This document shows positions 35,401 to 45,727 of a DNA stretch of 64,000 nucleotides, in pieces. Numbering within the stretch: the first letter of the stretch is position 1; each line of letters opens with the position of its first letter. The notes under the pieces were generated by a model. The model had not been told where the DNA came from. It did no database searches and was given only the letters and a program-made list of their open reading frames with translations. Origin of the DNA: Mesodorylaimus sp. YZB2_4. Its lineage: Eukaryota > Nematoda > Enoplea > Dorylaimida > Dorylaimidae. A program made the position numbers and the translations under genes. The stretch is from the NCBI GenBank assembly GCA_030248295.1, contig JASANH010000390.1, positions 186,001 through 250,000 on the forward strand, read 5' to 3'.

Positions 35401-38400
35401 ATATCCCCTTGCTGGCACATCTCGCATTGTCCAACAATCGATTAATGAGTGTCGATCGTGGATGGATTTACGGATTAGAAGGATTATCTGTTTTGTAAGA
35501 ATATAGTTTTTGATATTTGCTTTCATGTTTGGAAGGAAATCGTTTTTTGTAGGAATTTATCGAAGAATGCCCTAATTCGATTGGATGTGGAGGCTTGGCA
35601 ATTCTGTAATCGACTTCAGGTCTTGGATTTGTCCAGTAATCGATTAACGACATTGAGACCTCGAGCGTTTCATTATTTACGTCATTTACGGCATTTGGAT
35701 TTGAGCGATAATCATTTGTCGTTGATTTATACGAATGCGTTTGATTCGTTGGCGGAATTGAGTATTTTGTAAGTCATTTAAAAAATTGTTGGAATGTTTG
35801 TGTTTTAAATATTTTGATTCATTTAGGGATTTGAGTTCGAATTTGCTGGCCGATGTATTGATTAGTGGGCAACAAATATTTTTGCCATTGCGTAATTTAA
35901 GGACACTGAAATTGGCGTCGAATGAAATTCGAGTACTTCCGGCTGGCGTATTCGATGGGCTACGATTGTTGTCGACGTTGGATTTGGATCATAATCCGCT
36001 GGTTGTATTTTCAGCCAATGCCTTGCCACTGCCGAATAATTTGAAGTCTGTGTAAGTTTGTTTAATCGGTTGGATGAAGTGGTGGGAAAAGGGTTGGGCA
36101 GTGTGGGTTTTTGATGCAGAAGAAAATGGAAAAAGAGGAACTGGCACTGGGAGTTGAACTCGGGTCTCCTCCAAGGATTCCCGTCCAGTATGCTAGCCGA
36201 CGGAGGGCTGATAAAACTATTCGGTGGGTGGACGGGACTGGAAGCGTAGTTTGGAGACTTGGGTTCGAATCTCAGTTCGGGTTTGTCTTTTTGGATTTCT
36301 AAGCATAGTTAGTCTTTCTGTTTCAGGGTATTGAATACGACATCGTTACTGTGCGATTGCCAGTTGACGTGGCTGGTTCATAATGGTGGTGTAACATCGG
36401 TCGACGAGGATGAAACTGATAACAACAGCGTAGGGTTGATAGCGGGGGAACGGAGATCAATTGCGGGCGCTGCTGAATGTCGGCACCCGTACGAATGGAC
36501 TGGCAAGTCCTTGTTGCAACTACCGGCCAATGCCAGTTGCGGGAGTTGGCCGAGGCCGTTGATTGTCTCGCATCCACAATCGGCGACGGGTCTACGTGGG
36601 CAAAATGTCAGTTTCGAATGCCAGGCGCGATGTCAAGAGGATTATATCGATTGTCATATGAGTATTCATTGGAGGAAGAATGGACGAGTGAGTAGGCGCG
36701 GTGGTCGCTTTGGGAGTTGGGGTTACGTGTGATATTTTGATTTTAGCTCGTGTATCAGGAACCGGATTCCGGTTTGACAATCAATTCTCAGTTTGACGAG
36801 GCTGGCAATAATCGATGGTGGAGCCGCTTAACGATCGAAGCGGTGGATGATAATGATAACGGTTGGTATCAGTGCCAGTTTGCCAACGAGCTGGCGTCGG
36901 TGACGTCCGAAAAGGGGCAGCTTGTAGTTTTTGGTAAGGCGACGATGATGGCTGGCAGGTTGGGAGCAAGTAAAATGTTGACTTTGTTTCAGTGCCACCG
37001 TCGTTAGTCAAGAAGCCGGTTGACGTAGCTGTTCGTGTTGGTGGAACGGTTCGTTTGGAATGCGCGGCAGCTGGCAACCCGGCGCCGACTTTGTCATGGA
37101 AGAAGGATAATGGTGGTGATGATTTTCCAGCGGCGAGAGAAAGGCGGATGCATTTGATGCCGACCGATGACGTATTCTTTATTGTGGATGTCAAATTACA
37201 AGACGCGGGGGTTTACACTTGTGTGGCAAAGAGTTCGGCTGGAGAGGATTCGGCCCAGGCTCGCTTAAACGTCTATAGTAAGTGGGGCATAGGGCCCTGG
37301 GCATGGCTGGCTAAATACTGTTGTCAAGTGTCCCCTTGTGCCCTTTGAGACTCTGAACTTACAAGAAAAGGTCAGTAGTCGCTAGTTGGTGCCGTCATAG
37401 TGAGTATAGAAATACAAGCGATTTCTTCATATAGTCAAATTGAAAGAGGAAAAATGCAGAGTAGGTACTCTTCACTAGACCTCGCCCATATATGCATTGG
37501 GGACGGATTGCATACATTGTGTGTTTTTTAGATTTTGATGAAGATGGAACAAGAGCGGGATCGGCCATCACGGTACCCGAGATTACTGTTCGGGCTGGAG
37601 CGACTGCAGTTTTGGAATGCGCTGATGCAGCTCCGAGAAATCAAGCAACTAGCGGTGACGAAGAAGAGAACGAAAATGAGAATAATTATTTGAACGAGCT
37701 GCGTTGGTCGCGTAATGGTCAAGTGCTGACCTCGATGCCTAGGAGCTATCGAACTGGCGCTGGCAAAGTGTGGATTATCAAAGAGGCATCGTCGTCGGAC
37801 CAAGGACTGTACACTTGTCGGTCGACGAGGAGCGATGGTGTTATCAGCGAACGGTCGTGGCGGTTGATTGTACTGGGTAAGAGCAGTAGTGAGACCTTGG
37901 TTGGTGTCCAGGAGGGTCAATAGCTATAGCGAAATCAGTTTAGCCTAGTCGGAGACCCCGTTTAAAATGGGTTCTATCTGTTGGAGGAATATGTGTGGTA
38001 AGTTTATGTATGGCCAGTATCTGAATTGGGGAAGGGGTTGGAATGCTTGTGAATGGTCAGGGTGGACGATACCCTGGTTTTGCGCTGACCTGCAGAAACG
38101 GAAAGTTGGATCCGTTTTGAGAATTATTGGTCTGAGGGGAATTCGGCCCCTGGACTTACTCTACCACTGAAATGTTTTAACTGTGACTGACTACTATCCA
38201 AGTAACTTCGAAATTTGTGGGGATATGATTGATGACTGGCCTGAGCGTGGACAAATTGTTGGACCTTTTTCTGTATTTGTGACTGGTGATCCTGGTCTGT
38301 CCGGAGATCGATATTCTCTACTGGCGTAGAGATGTCAGACCAGTTGCTTTGATGTTATATCTGCCTTACATGCCCCTCAATTTTTGGGAGAATTGCTACG

Positions 38401-38918
38401 ATGCCTCCTCCGAGCCTGGGGTGTTGGAGAGCATAGAGTGGTACATTGGGGACTCACTGGAGAGTGATCGATGGGTTTTGCTTGCAGGATCGTCGGAAGA
38501 AGTTGCCAAGATAGGATCGTCCATTCCGAGTCCCCCTCGTTTGCCGTCTGCCGGCTCGGCCGAGACAGAGAAGCGTCCGACTGGTGATTCAGCAATGTCC
38601 ACGTCGTCGCCTCCGGCCAGTGCTACGATCCATAGCTTCTTCGATCCAACGGGCATGCCTGGCGTGCTGGTGCTGGTGATCATTGCGTGCGTGGTGTTAA
38701 CATCGCTGGCCTGGGTCGTGGTGATTGTATGGCGACGTCGAAGACCAGCAGCGCCGGGTGGTGTGGCCACTGTGCTCGTCTCGTTGCATGATAATGCCAC
38801 AGTGACGACACCATTGTCTTACGATGCTCAACGTGCAACACTTGCTTTGGACTCGAAGCACGCCTTATTGGCCTCAGATACTCAATCGTCCGTTCAGTTG
38901 GCCACGGTGGCGTTCTAG
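32447..38918 (+). CDS. sma-10/LRIG: LRIG / SMA-10-like receptor (LRRs, 3 Ig domains, TM)
   Basis: Fourteen exons, all in phase: 32447-32745, 32808-32879, 32939-33010, 34750-34821, 34880-35020, 35074-35217, 35279-35494, 35553-35768, 35827-36051, 36327-36687, 36747-36933, 36993-37277, 37532-37876, 38488-38918; about 1021 aa. Order: hydrophobic leader (about 23-44), LRR N-cap (CRC...VDCSGQSL), about 15-17 leucine-rich repeats such as [20 protein letters not shown]-cap ([10 protein letters not shown]), three Ig domains ([22 protein letters not shown]), a membrane helix ([20 protein letters not shown]) and a short tail of about 65 aa. This is LRIG architecture; C. elegans SMA-10 promotes BMP receptor signalling, while vertebrate LRIG1 restrains ErbB receptors. 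The start is the first in-frame ATG. A second, eight codons in, is equally possible. The tail is much shorter than in vertebrate LRIGs. Confidence 0.95.
33011..34749. other. Large LRIG intron 3, repeat-filled
   Basis: It holds repeat-like blocks at 33040-33170 and 34430-34640, a truncated SINE 3' end at 33505-33580, and an 8-nt poly(G) run near 33860. No missed LRR exon is seen; exons 3 and 4 join in phase with LRR spacing kept. Confidence 0.5.
33505..33580 (-). mobile_element. Truncated SINE S2 3' end
   Basis: The plus strand begins ATGTCATGTCATGTCATACT. Its reverse complement ends in the same (ATGAC)n tail as the copy at 29718-29895 and contains TGTTCCTTAGCCCTTGAGTG, matching that copy's body. 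Confidence 0.7.
36130..36285. mobile_element. tRNA-like SINE pieces in LRIG intron 9
   Basis: The minus strand of 36135-36200 has an A-box-like TAGCATACTGG and a B-box-like GAGTTCAACTCCC. The plus strand at 36250-36275 has another B-box-like GGGTTCGAATCTC. Neither folds into a full cloverleaf by eye, so I call tRNA-derived repeat fragments rather than tRNA genes. Confidence 0.45.
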
Positions 38919-40315
38919 TGGCCTATGTACAAGTGCGTTGTGTACGGGATGCAAAGTATGGGTTACGCTTTTGATCAAAACTAAACAGGCTCAGTTTCTT
39001 GTTTGGTGTATAAGCTATAGTAGGTGCCTCGGATTGGCCAGGTCTCCCGCCTTCGCTTTATGTTTTGTTCAGGATGGTTGGCTCTGCGCACGTTGTCTGT
39101 GCTTCTTGGTTTACATGCGTACATGACATATCCGCTTTTTGGATGAGTTGTTGATCTCGTGCTTTGTTGCACTGCATATTGTATATGGTAGGCTGTTAGA
39201 CGTAGTATCTTTTAGACTTTCGGGGAGTTTTCGGATGCCAACTGCTTTTTTTGATGATTCGATTGTTTTGCTACCAAGTGCCTTTTGTTTATTGCGTGGC
39301 CTTGATTGATTTGGTGTTGAGTTTTATTTCTGCTAGCTGTGCACAATGGACTGCAAGTACGAATGGGAATACTGTTTATCTGATCACTATCACTCTGCCC
39401 AATCATCTTTTCCGCTGCAATCTGTCCGCTTACGGTTCAGGCGGGCAGGCGATTGTACACTGTGTCCTCGGCCGATCAGTGTCGTGGTGTCTTCGTCCAT
39501 TTCAGGTGGGCATCTTGCCACAGTTGATGGTTGATGGAGGTATCGATTTGGCGCTGCGAGAAATACGATGGACTCGAGCAGGAATAGAAGAGACTTGAGA
39601 GCGAATATGGTCGATAGGACCCACCAGGACGCGGGAAGCGAATACCGACTGCACTCCCGTTCCAATAGATCTCGCTGAAAAAGAAGTTGCACAGTACGCT
39701 GTAAATCGTGGGAGAACGCTACTTGTGGTTCTTATGAATCCTGGTGTAACCAGCGCACCCAGGCGGCGGGAGAATTAGAGACCAAAGTCTCTGGGACAAA
39801 AAGCCAGGACTGGAGGAAGGCAATTCTAGACTATGCCTCCCGCTGAAACCGAAGTACCGACCACCAGGAATGCTGGGCCCAGTTATTTCAGGAAACTTCC
39901 AAACCCACCTGATAGCCGAGAGGTAGTCTTTGGTTGGGCCGTGGGGTAGCCCGGTTGTCTGCACTAACGATAAGAGCCCCTGTAACCCGCAGCTAGTGAC
40001 GAGGACTCCTTCCCTGGCTGGCACGTGTGTCTAGTGCACGCGTGAATTCATCCTGCTCAGGCCTCTAATGAGGAAGAGCGGGCCTCGATCTAATCCTGAC
40101 TGGCTCTGCTAGGTCTCTTGGTCGGTCCCCCCTCTAGACTGCTCGTCAATACCATCTACTTCGTCGACCGCGCGGTTGAGTCTCATCCCCAGCTGCCCTC
40201 CTATCTTTGGTGCTCGCAACTCGGTTGGTTCTACTCGTGCAGAGGTGTCCCCCGTCGGCCTGATCAGCTGGCACTCTTATTAGCATCCGTTTCGGAAGGG
40301 GCCACGCAAATCGGC
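38919..40315. other. LRIG 3' flank and repeat-rich intergenic DNA
   Basis: 39755-39990 carries an R4-related block (GGACAAAAAGCCAGGACTGGA, CTGAAACCGAAGTACCGACC). No gene is recognised. Confidence 0.4.
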
Positions 40316-40318
40316 TGA

Positions 40319-40388
40319 CCCCCCCCCCCCCCCCCCCCCCTTTTCTCCCCCCCCCCCCCCCCCTCCCCCCCCCCCCCCCCCCCCCCCC
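40319..40388. repeat. Very long poly(C) tract
   Basis: About 65 of 70 bases are C, in three long runs broken only by TTTTCT and single T. It is the longest of about ten poly(C)/poly(G) runs in the window. G-quadruplex potential exists on the minus strand. Confidence 0.9.
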
Positions 40389-40554
40389 TGTAAACTCTAG
40401 CGCGCAGTTCCGATAGTCTTATCCTGTCAATTTTCGAAATGCACTTGTCAAAAATCGAAAGCAAAAAAAGCAAAACGAATAACATGATCACACACCTTCT
40501 TCTTTTCAAACTTTAACTTTTTTGCTTTAAAAAATGTTTTGGACTGAACCCCCT

Positions 40555-40583
40555 TCCCCCCCCCCCCCGCCCGCCCCCCCCCC
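40555..40583. repeat. Poly(C) tract
   Basis: A C run broken by two G. Another pure run of 15 C lies at 40959-40973. Confidence 0.85.
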
Positions 40584-41571
40584 GAGGGCACCCTATACGT
40601 GTGCCAGCTCACCACCATCTTCCCCCCTCCCCCTGAAGGGAGACCTACCACACGAGGACATCACGGCGCCGGACGTGGTGTTCGCGGACCAGCTCCCTCA
40701 AGTGGCATCCACCACCTGGCGGTACTGGGAGTCCCCCACGCCCGTTGCAAGGTCAGCGAGGGATGATCGCAAACAGACCCCCACCGCCAGGGAAAACCAG
40801 GGGACACCCGCCACAAAAGGAGAACAAACAAACCCCGCACCAGAGGCGCCGCTTCCTATAACAAATGAGTCTGGCCAATGCACATTATTATAATTAAAAT
40901 ACTGAGGTGCAAGGTAGCGACCGGCTACTAATCGGAAAAAAAACAAAAAAAAACAAAACCCCCCCCCCCCCCCGACTGTCGAACATTGCTGGTCTGCGCT
41001 CTGACTTTGAGAACCCATCGCCTAATGAGGAATGCATGCTCACGCAATGGGACCAGTTCAGGCCGTGCTTATTCAAGGCAAAAGATAATAATGAGATTTT
41101 TAAATTTGAATATTAGGGACTACGTATTTTATTACCTACCAGAGTACTTTTAAAAATCATGATTTCAAATTGAATCGAGGCGGGAAAACTATTTGAGGGG
41201 AAAATTATAATTTGCAACAACACATTTCGACTACTAAGGCTTTACCACAGGGGTAGGGCATAGGACAGGCCTGCCAGGCCTCTCAATAGCAGTAGGACAT
41301 GGGCTATGCTATCTTTTGGAGCTCTGTCCTCCATCATGTTCATGTTTTATCACATTATCAACCGCTCATGAGCCTTCAGGTATCTCTATCGGCTTTCTGT
41401 ATGCCTCTTTTCACTACCAACTCACTAGTGCTTTTTCGCAAAATGTGCGCGTGCATTCTCGCAGAGCATGGAGTTCACACTGACGATGCGCATACATTCT
41501 GTCTGCTGTGTCCCCTTTTCCGTCGAAAAAATTGTGGCATAGTGTCCAGGGTAGGCTATGTGACATACTCT

Positions 41572-41970
41572 GTCGCGCTGCGGCCGCGGTGGTGCAGCGG
41601 TTCGGCAGTCGTCTCTCCGTATTGCTTGGCAGCCCGCGGTTGGGGCCGGGTTCGATCCCCGGCGATGGAGGTCGGTGTTCGAGCCATAAACCCTCGCTGA
41701 CCTCGCACGCCATGCCGTGGATGACTCGAGGTGCTCCGAGTGGAGAGGCGGAAGCCAAACGAGGAGACAGCGTGAGAGGGAAAGCAGACCACGTGCCATC
41801 GTCTGAGGAAGTCGGTGTGCAGTCTAGGATGCCCACGTGTCCTAGTGGAGACACACAGAAGGCCGCTCCCTGCACTGCCTTGCTTAGAAGGTCTGAGTGG
41901 TTTGAGTGGCTGGATAGAGGAAAATGAGCTTCGGCTCTCAAAAACTCCAACAGAATAAATGAAAAATACT
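41572..41970 (+). mobile_element. tRNA-derived SINE, family S1 (plus-strand copy)
   Basis: The most complete copy. The head GCGGTGGTGCAGCGGTTCGG contains an A-box-like element and is followed by the B-box-like GGGTTCGATCCCCGG 60 bases on. Then come GAGGTGCTCCGAGTGGAGAG, CGGAAGCCAAACGAGGAGAC and CTTGCTTAGAAGG. It ends near AAAACTCCAACAGAATAAAT. It truncates the reading frame of the neighbouring membrane-protein sequence. Confidence 0.85.
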
Positions 41971-42224
41971 CTGTCGCGCTGCGCAGGTACTCCGCACTAC
42001 CGCGGGGAAACTGAGGGGGAACTACCCAAACAGGGGCCGGGAGGGAAAACGACTGAAACCATACATTTGAGAAATATGGACCGCACATGACATGCGGTAA
42101 AAAAGGATTTGCGGAGCGTCCATATTTCCTGTACTCGCTGTTTGAAAACTCAAGGGCCACACACCCATTGAGACTCTGCCTTTGGACGGTACATCCGAAG
42201 GCAAGTTCGAGGCCTCCTGTTGCC

Positions 42225-42691
42225 AAATCACTTACAAATATTCTTGGCTGCGTCCTCGTCGCGTAATGAACAAGAGTAATACCGAAGGGCAGGAGAAGAA
42301 TGGAGGTTGGTACGAGCCTCAGAAAATACATGGTCGTAAGCGACAGAAATCGGTTGCTATTATTTCGAGAAGCGTAGGATGGCAAATTTATAATTCTTTG
42401 ATTTCTTGGTCGATATTGACGAAATACGAATCGAGCAGTGACTACGATCACTAATAACTTGATTGCAGACAAAATTATGGATACCAAATCGAGTCCTGTC
42501 CAACTAGTGTTATTGTGAAGGCAGTGGTTAGCATCGGATGTGTAGTCGGTATTAGTCAGATTGCAAAAATCATCGGCATCCGAATAACGAATGGGACAAA
42601 TCTTGGATGGTGCAAGGGATACGACTGCGGCCACCACCGACAGCACGATATCGACGAATATGATGGACACAGCCAAGATCATATTGGCCAG
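42225..42691 (-). CDS. Exon of an unidentified multi-pass membrane protein
   Basis: On the minus strand an open stretch between an acceptor-like GTTGTAG (around 42692) and a donor-like GTAAGT (42224-42219) encodes about 155 aa. It has three or four hydrophobic segments: NMILAVSIIFVDIVLSVVAA, LVSIILSAIKLLVIVVTARF and YFLRLVPTSILLLPFGITLV. Between the first two lies a cysteine-bearing loop (KICPIRY, DDFCNLTN, NHCLHNNTSW) with N-glycosylation sites, so it is probably extracellular. I do not recognise the family. A further hydrophobic stretch upstream (LHFLLFFLQLSFIICGL, 42740-42790) is in another frame and may be an upstream exon. SINEs flank it on both sides, so the gene could be a fragment. 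Confidence 0.45.
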
Positions 42692-42892
42692 ACCACTGCA
42701 CCACACCGATTTCTACAACGGGCAGACCACAAATGATAAATGATAGCTGGAGGAAGAAGAGCAGAAAGTGTAAAGAGGTAACAGTCATCTCAACTTCCTT
42801 TTTTCCTGCCAAGCAAGAAAAGCAGAGAAAATACCTGAACTAATGCTCTGTTCGTCCCCTGGTTGTCCGAACCTATTTGCGATCGGCGCGCA

Positions 42893-43240
42893 TCACTGAG
42901 GGCTCGGCATTCGTCTCTCCGTATTGCTTGGCGGCGACTGGCTGTACTCGTTCCGGGTTCGATCCCCGGTGATGGAGGTCGGCTTGCGAGCCATAAACTC
43001 TCGTCGACCTTTCACGCCAGGCCGTGGGTGACTCACCCGGTATCGCCGAGGTGCTCCGAGTGGAGAGACGGAAGCCAAACGAGGAGAGTCTCGGCTGTCG
43101 AGCACTGACAAGGATCATAACCCGCACGCCATTGTCTGTCCAGTCGGTGTCCTGTCCAGTATGCCCTCGTGTTCTAGTGGAGATGCTTAGAAGGGCTGAC
43201 TGTTGGCCAGCATTTGGCGAAGCGAGGTTCGGCCCCCAAA
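42893..43240 (+). mobile_element. tRNA-derived SINE, family S1 (third copy)
   Basis: Contains CGTCTCTCCGTATTGCTTGG, GGGTTCGATCCCCGGTGATG, GAGGTGCTCCGAGTGGAGAG and ACGGAAGCCAAACGAGGAG, in the same order as the copy at 41572-41970. The first about 20 bases of the head are missing or altered. Confidence 0.85.
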
Positions 43241-43310
43241 AAACGGTGGGTTCGATTCCCCCTGCTCTTAAATTTTTCTCAGTGTTGTGTTTCCAGCCCC
43301 TCATTGGAAT

Positions 43311-43360
43311 GCAAATAAAGCCCACCCACGGATACGTATCCGTGGGGTGGGCTTTATGCA
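43311..43360. repeat. Near-perfect palindrome centred on TACGTA
   Basis: AAAGCCCACCCACGGATACG meets CGTATCCGTGGGGTGGGCTTT with one unpaired base. Flanking bases (GCAAATAA and TTATGC) also pair partly. There is no spacer, so it forms a cruciform-type palindrome. It lies 70 bases downstream of a SINE. Confidence 0.85.
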
Positions 43361-43601
43361 TGTTTTTGGCGGTGGAGATAGTATACTCATGTGAATGGCA
43401 TGAAGTGTGTGCTAGTAGCTAACAGCGGCTTCGACTTGACGCGCGCTTTAGTTTAGGTTGAAGCACGCCTATAACACTCAAGCAGCTGGTTATAGCTCGG
43501 CTGCCCACCACGAATGAAGCCTCATCCCGACATGCATTCCTTTCTGGGCTGACTTTGTCATCAAAATAGCTATAGTCAGGTCTGATAATGAGCTTACAGT
43601 T

Positions 43602-43650
43602 CGACCCAAACCCAACCCAAAACCCAACCCAACCCATAAAAACCCATATT
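43602..43650. repeat. CCCAACCC array (left of a facing pair)
   Basis: A run of ACCCAAACCCAACCCAAAACCC type followed by CCCATAAAAACCCATATTTT. The reverse complement of 44930-45045 contains AACCCAAACCC, AAAACCCAACCCATTTTATG and GGGTTTTTGGG, so the two arrays face each other about 1.4 kb apart. The interior has no recognised gene. Confidence 0.5.
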
Positions 43651-44929
43651 TTTTGAAAAAATTGACTAAAACCCCAAAAAAACCCACTTTTGTTCAGCGA
43701 GGTACAATATCAGTGGGACACACATTTTTGAGGAAATTTTATCATTCTTCATTAAACGACCGCAGGAAAAGCAATGGGTTCACTCGAAAGTCTTCCTCCA
43801 GAGAGAAGTTGGGACTATAGTGGAAGAGTGCCCCCTTGCCTCCCCAGGGCACCGGTTAGCACATAACTCTGAAAGTTGGCCTTTGGATGAAGACATTTTT
43901 GAGCAGTTGAGTGAGTCGTGCCCACACTCGCACGGTTCGCCTACCTTCAGAACGCTCTTCAGAGATATCAGAAGCAACTTATCTAGCAGGTGATAAACTG
44001 GCATGAGCTAATCTGACCGCACTTTTAAAGTCGGTTTTTGGATTCTCTCAAACACAGATCGTCAACCTGAGAAATAGCCTGCTCATATCTCAACGATATT
44101 CCCTTTTCAATCTGCAAGATTTTAAAATAACATGACTAGCTGAGTGACCATTTTCACCAAGGGACTTTAATCCTACAAGCCCAGTTTCTCGAACAAGGAG
44201 ATGCTGGTCTCCCATCATCATACTCACCCGCCAAAGAACGAAAAAGCAGAAGTTCCAATCAAAAAATAGCTAAACCAATGAAAAGCTGCAAGGCATGCGA
44301 GCCTCAATCTGCCTCATAGAAAATCGCCCACAGGTCACAAAGTCTATGCTTTTTCTGAAAACTGGTGAGTTCATGAATTTAGATCGCTTATATCTGATCG
44401 ATAGTTCTTGTTAAATAGGGCCTGTATTCGAAAATGTCTGTGACTTATTTTGGGAAGCACGAGTCACTTGTGGACTCGTAACCTGTTGAAACCTGGCCCA
44501 GATGTAATTCGCAGCTATTCCAAGCTTAGCATTCATTTAGAATGCTTTTTAAAGTCATACGCAAGGGGCATCACGAGGGCATATTCACAGGGAGCATTTT
44601 AAAGAGTGTTTTAAAAGGAAGATAATAATCAGGATTTCTAGTGCTTTCTCGTGACTGTGAGTCGACAATAGCTCGATATCACCTGCTGACAGCCGATTTG
44701 TCACTTCCATCACATTCAGACTGCCATGTCGAAGTAGACTAACTGGGCACTCGAGCAGCCAGAGTCTTCGATCACGGCAATGATCTCATAAGCTGAACTG
44801 TGCGCCCGACTTCTGTACAGTACGGTTTTGTCACACCTGTAGTTGTCTAATATCGAACACACATCATATCGCAGCGGCTTCAATACGCTGTGGGGACCAA
44901 CCACATGCTCATGCCAACCCAAGCGGAAA
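43651..44929. other. Gene-free stretch between the facing arrays
   Basis: Short open frames only, with no transposase or known domain. If the flanking arrays are terminal repeats, this would be a non-autonomous element. Confidence 0.35.
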
Positions 44930-45045
44930 AGTGGTTTTTTTGGGTTTGGGTTCGCAAAAGTTAAACTTTCACAACCGAACACCACCCTGCCGAAAAACCC
45001 GACCCCATAACCCAAAAACCCATAAAATGGGTTGGGTTTTGGGAC
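44930..45045. repeat. GGGTTTGGGTT / GGGTTGGGTTTTGGG array (right of the pair)
   Basis: Contains TTTTTTGGGTTTGGGTTCGC and AAAATGGGTTGGGTTTTGGG, with an internal CCGAAAAACCCGACCCCATA. It pairs with 43602-43650. It may be the ends of a DNA element or unrelated telomere-like microsatellites. Confidence 0.5.
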
Positions 45046-45727
45046 CCAAGGTCGGACCTGGAGCTATAGTGATTGATACCTGGAGTGTTTCCAGTTTAGG
45101 GCGCTATGCACAATCAGGCTTTGGACTTTTGATCTGGTACATGGAATTTCATATGAAATAATAATTTGCTCTTAAACAGGAGATACTGTAGACCATAGAC
45201 AAGGTCTAGAGCGTGCAATTATAGGTTCGGTCGAGGGTGGCTTATATCGTTTTTGCTAACTTACTATTTTGTGATGAGTCCTGCAAGTTCAAGTATAATA
45301 TTTCAATGCTTTTCTGATTGTATTTTCAAGAGACAAATCACCCACAGGAGTAAAAAGGCAAGCAATATGGACGTGGAGCAGCCCTACACAGTGATTTAAA
45401 TTAGCCAGGAACAAAATTTCGCAACTTCTTGCGCGCGAGGAGCAGGCACACTTGTGCGTCCTCAGTCCTGTCTTCAAACTGGGAAACAGCTATTGATTGC
45501 ATCTTGTTTGGGAGCCTCCTCGAGGTCAGGGGTGGCAAGCCTCAGCCGAGCACCTCGTGCAACATTACTGTTCTGCCATGATTTCAAATTTCTGACTTCC
45601 TTATCTGCAACTGGTCATGACCAGACAAACATTCAAACATTTCGAGTATAGAATCACGCCGCTACAACCAAATGAAAATTAAATTAGTCACAGATTCCCA
45701 CTCATTCTTGGCTCTCTTCGCTCTTCT

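Noticed and set aside
36135-36200. Possible tRNA gene (A- and B-box-like, minus strand)
   Set aside because: The acceptor and anticodon stems do not pair well; treated as tRNA-derived repeat.
41414-42224. Continuation of the membrane-protein frame to 430 codons
   Set aside because: After the donor at 42224 the frame enters non-conserved sequence and then the minus strand of a SINE. The hydrophobic exon is kept, the rest is not.
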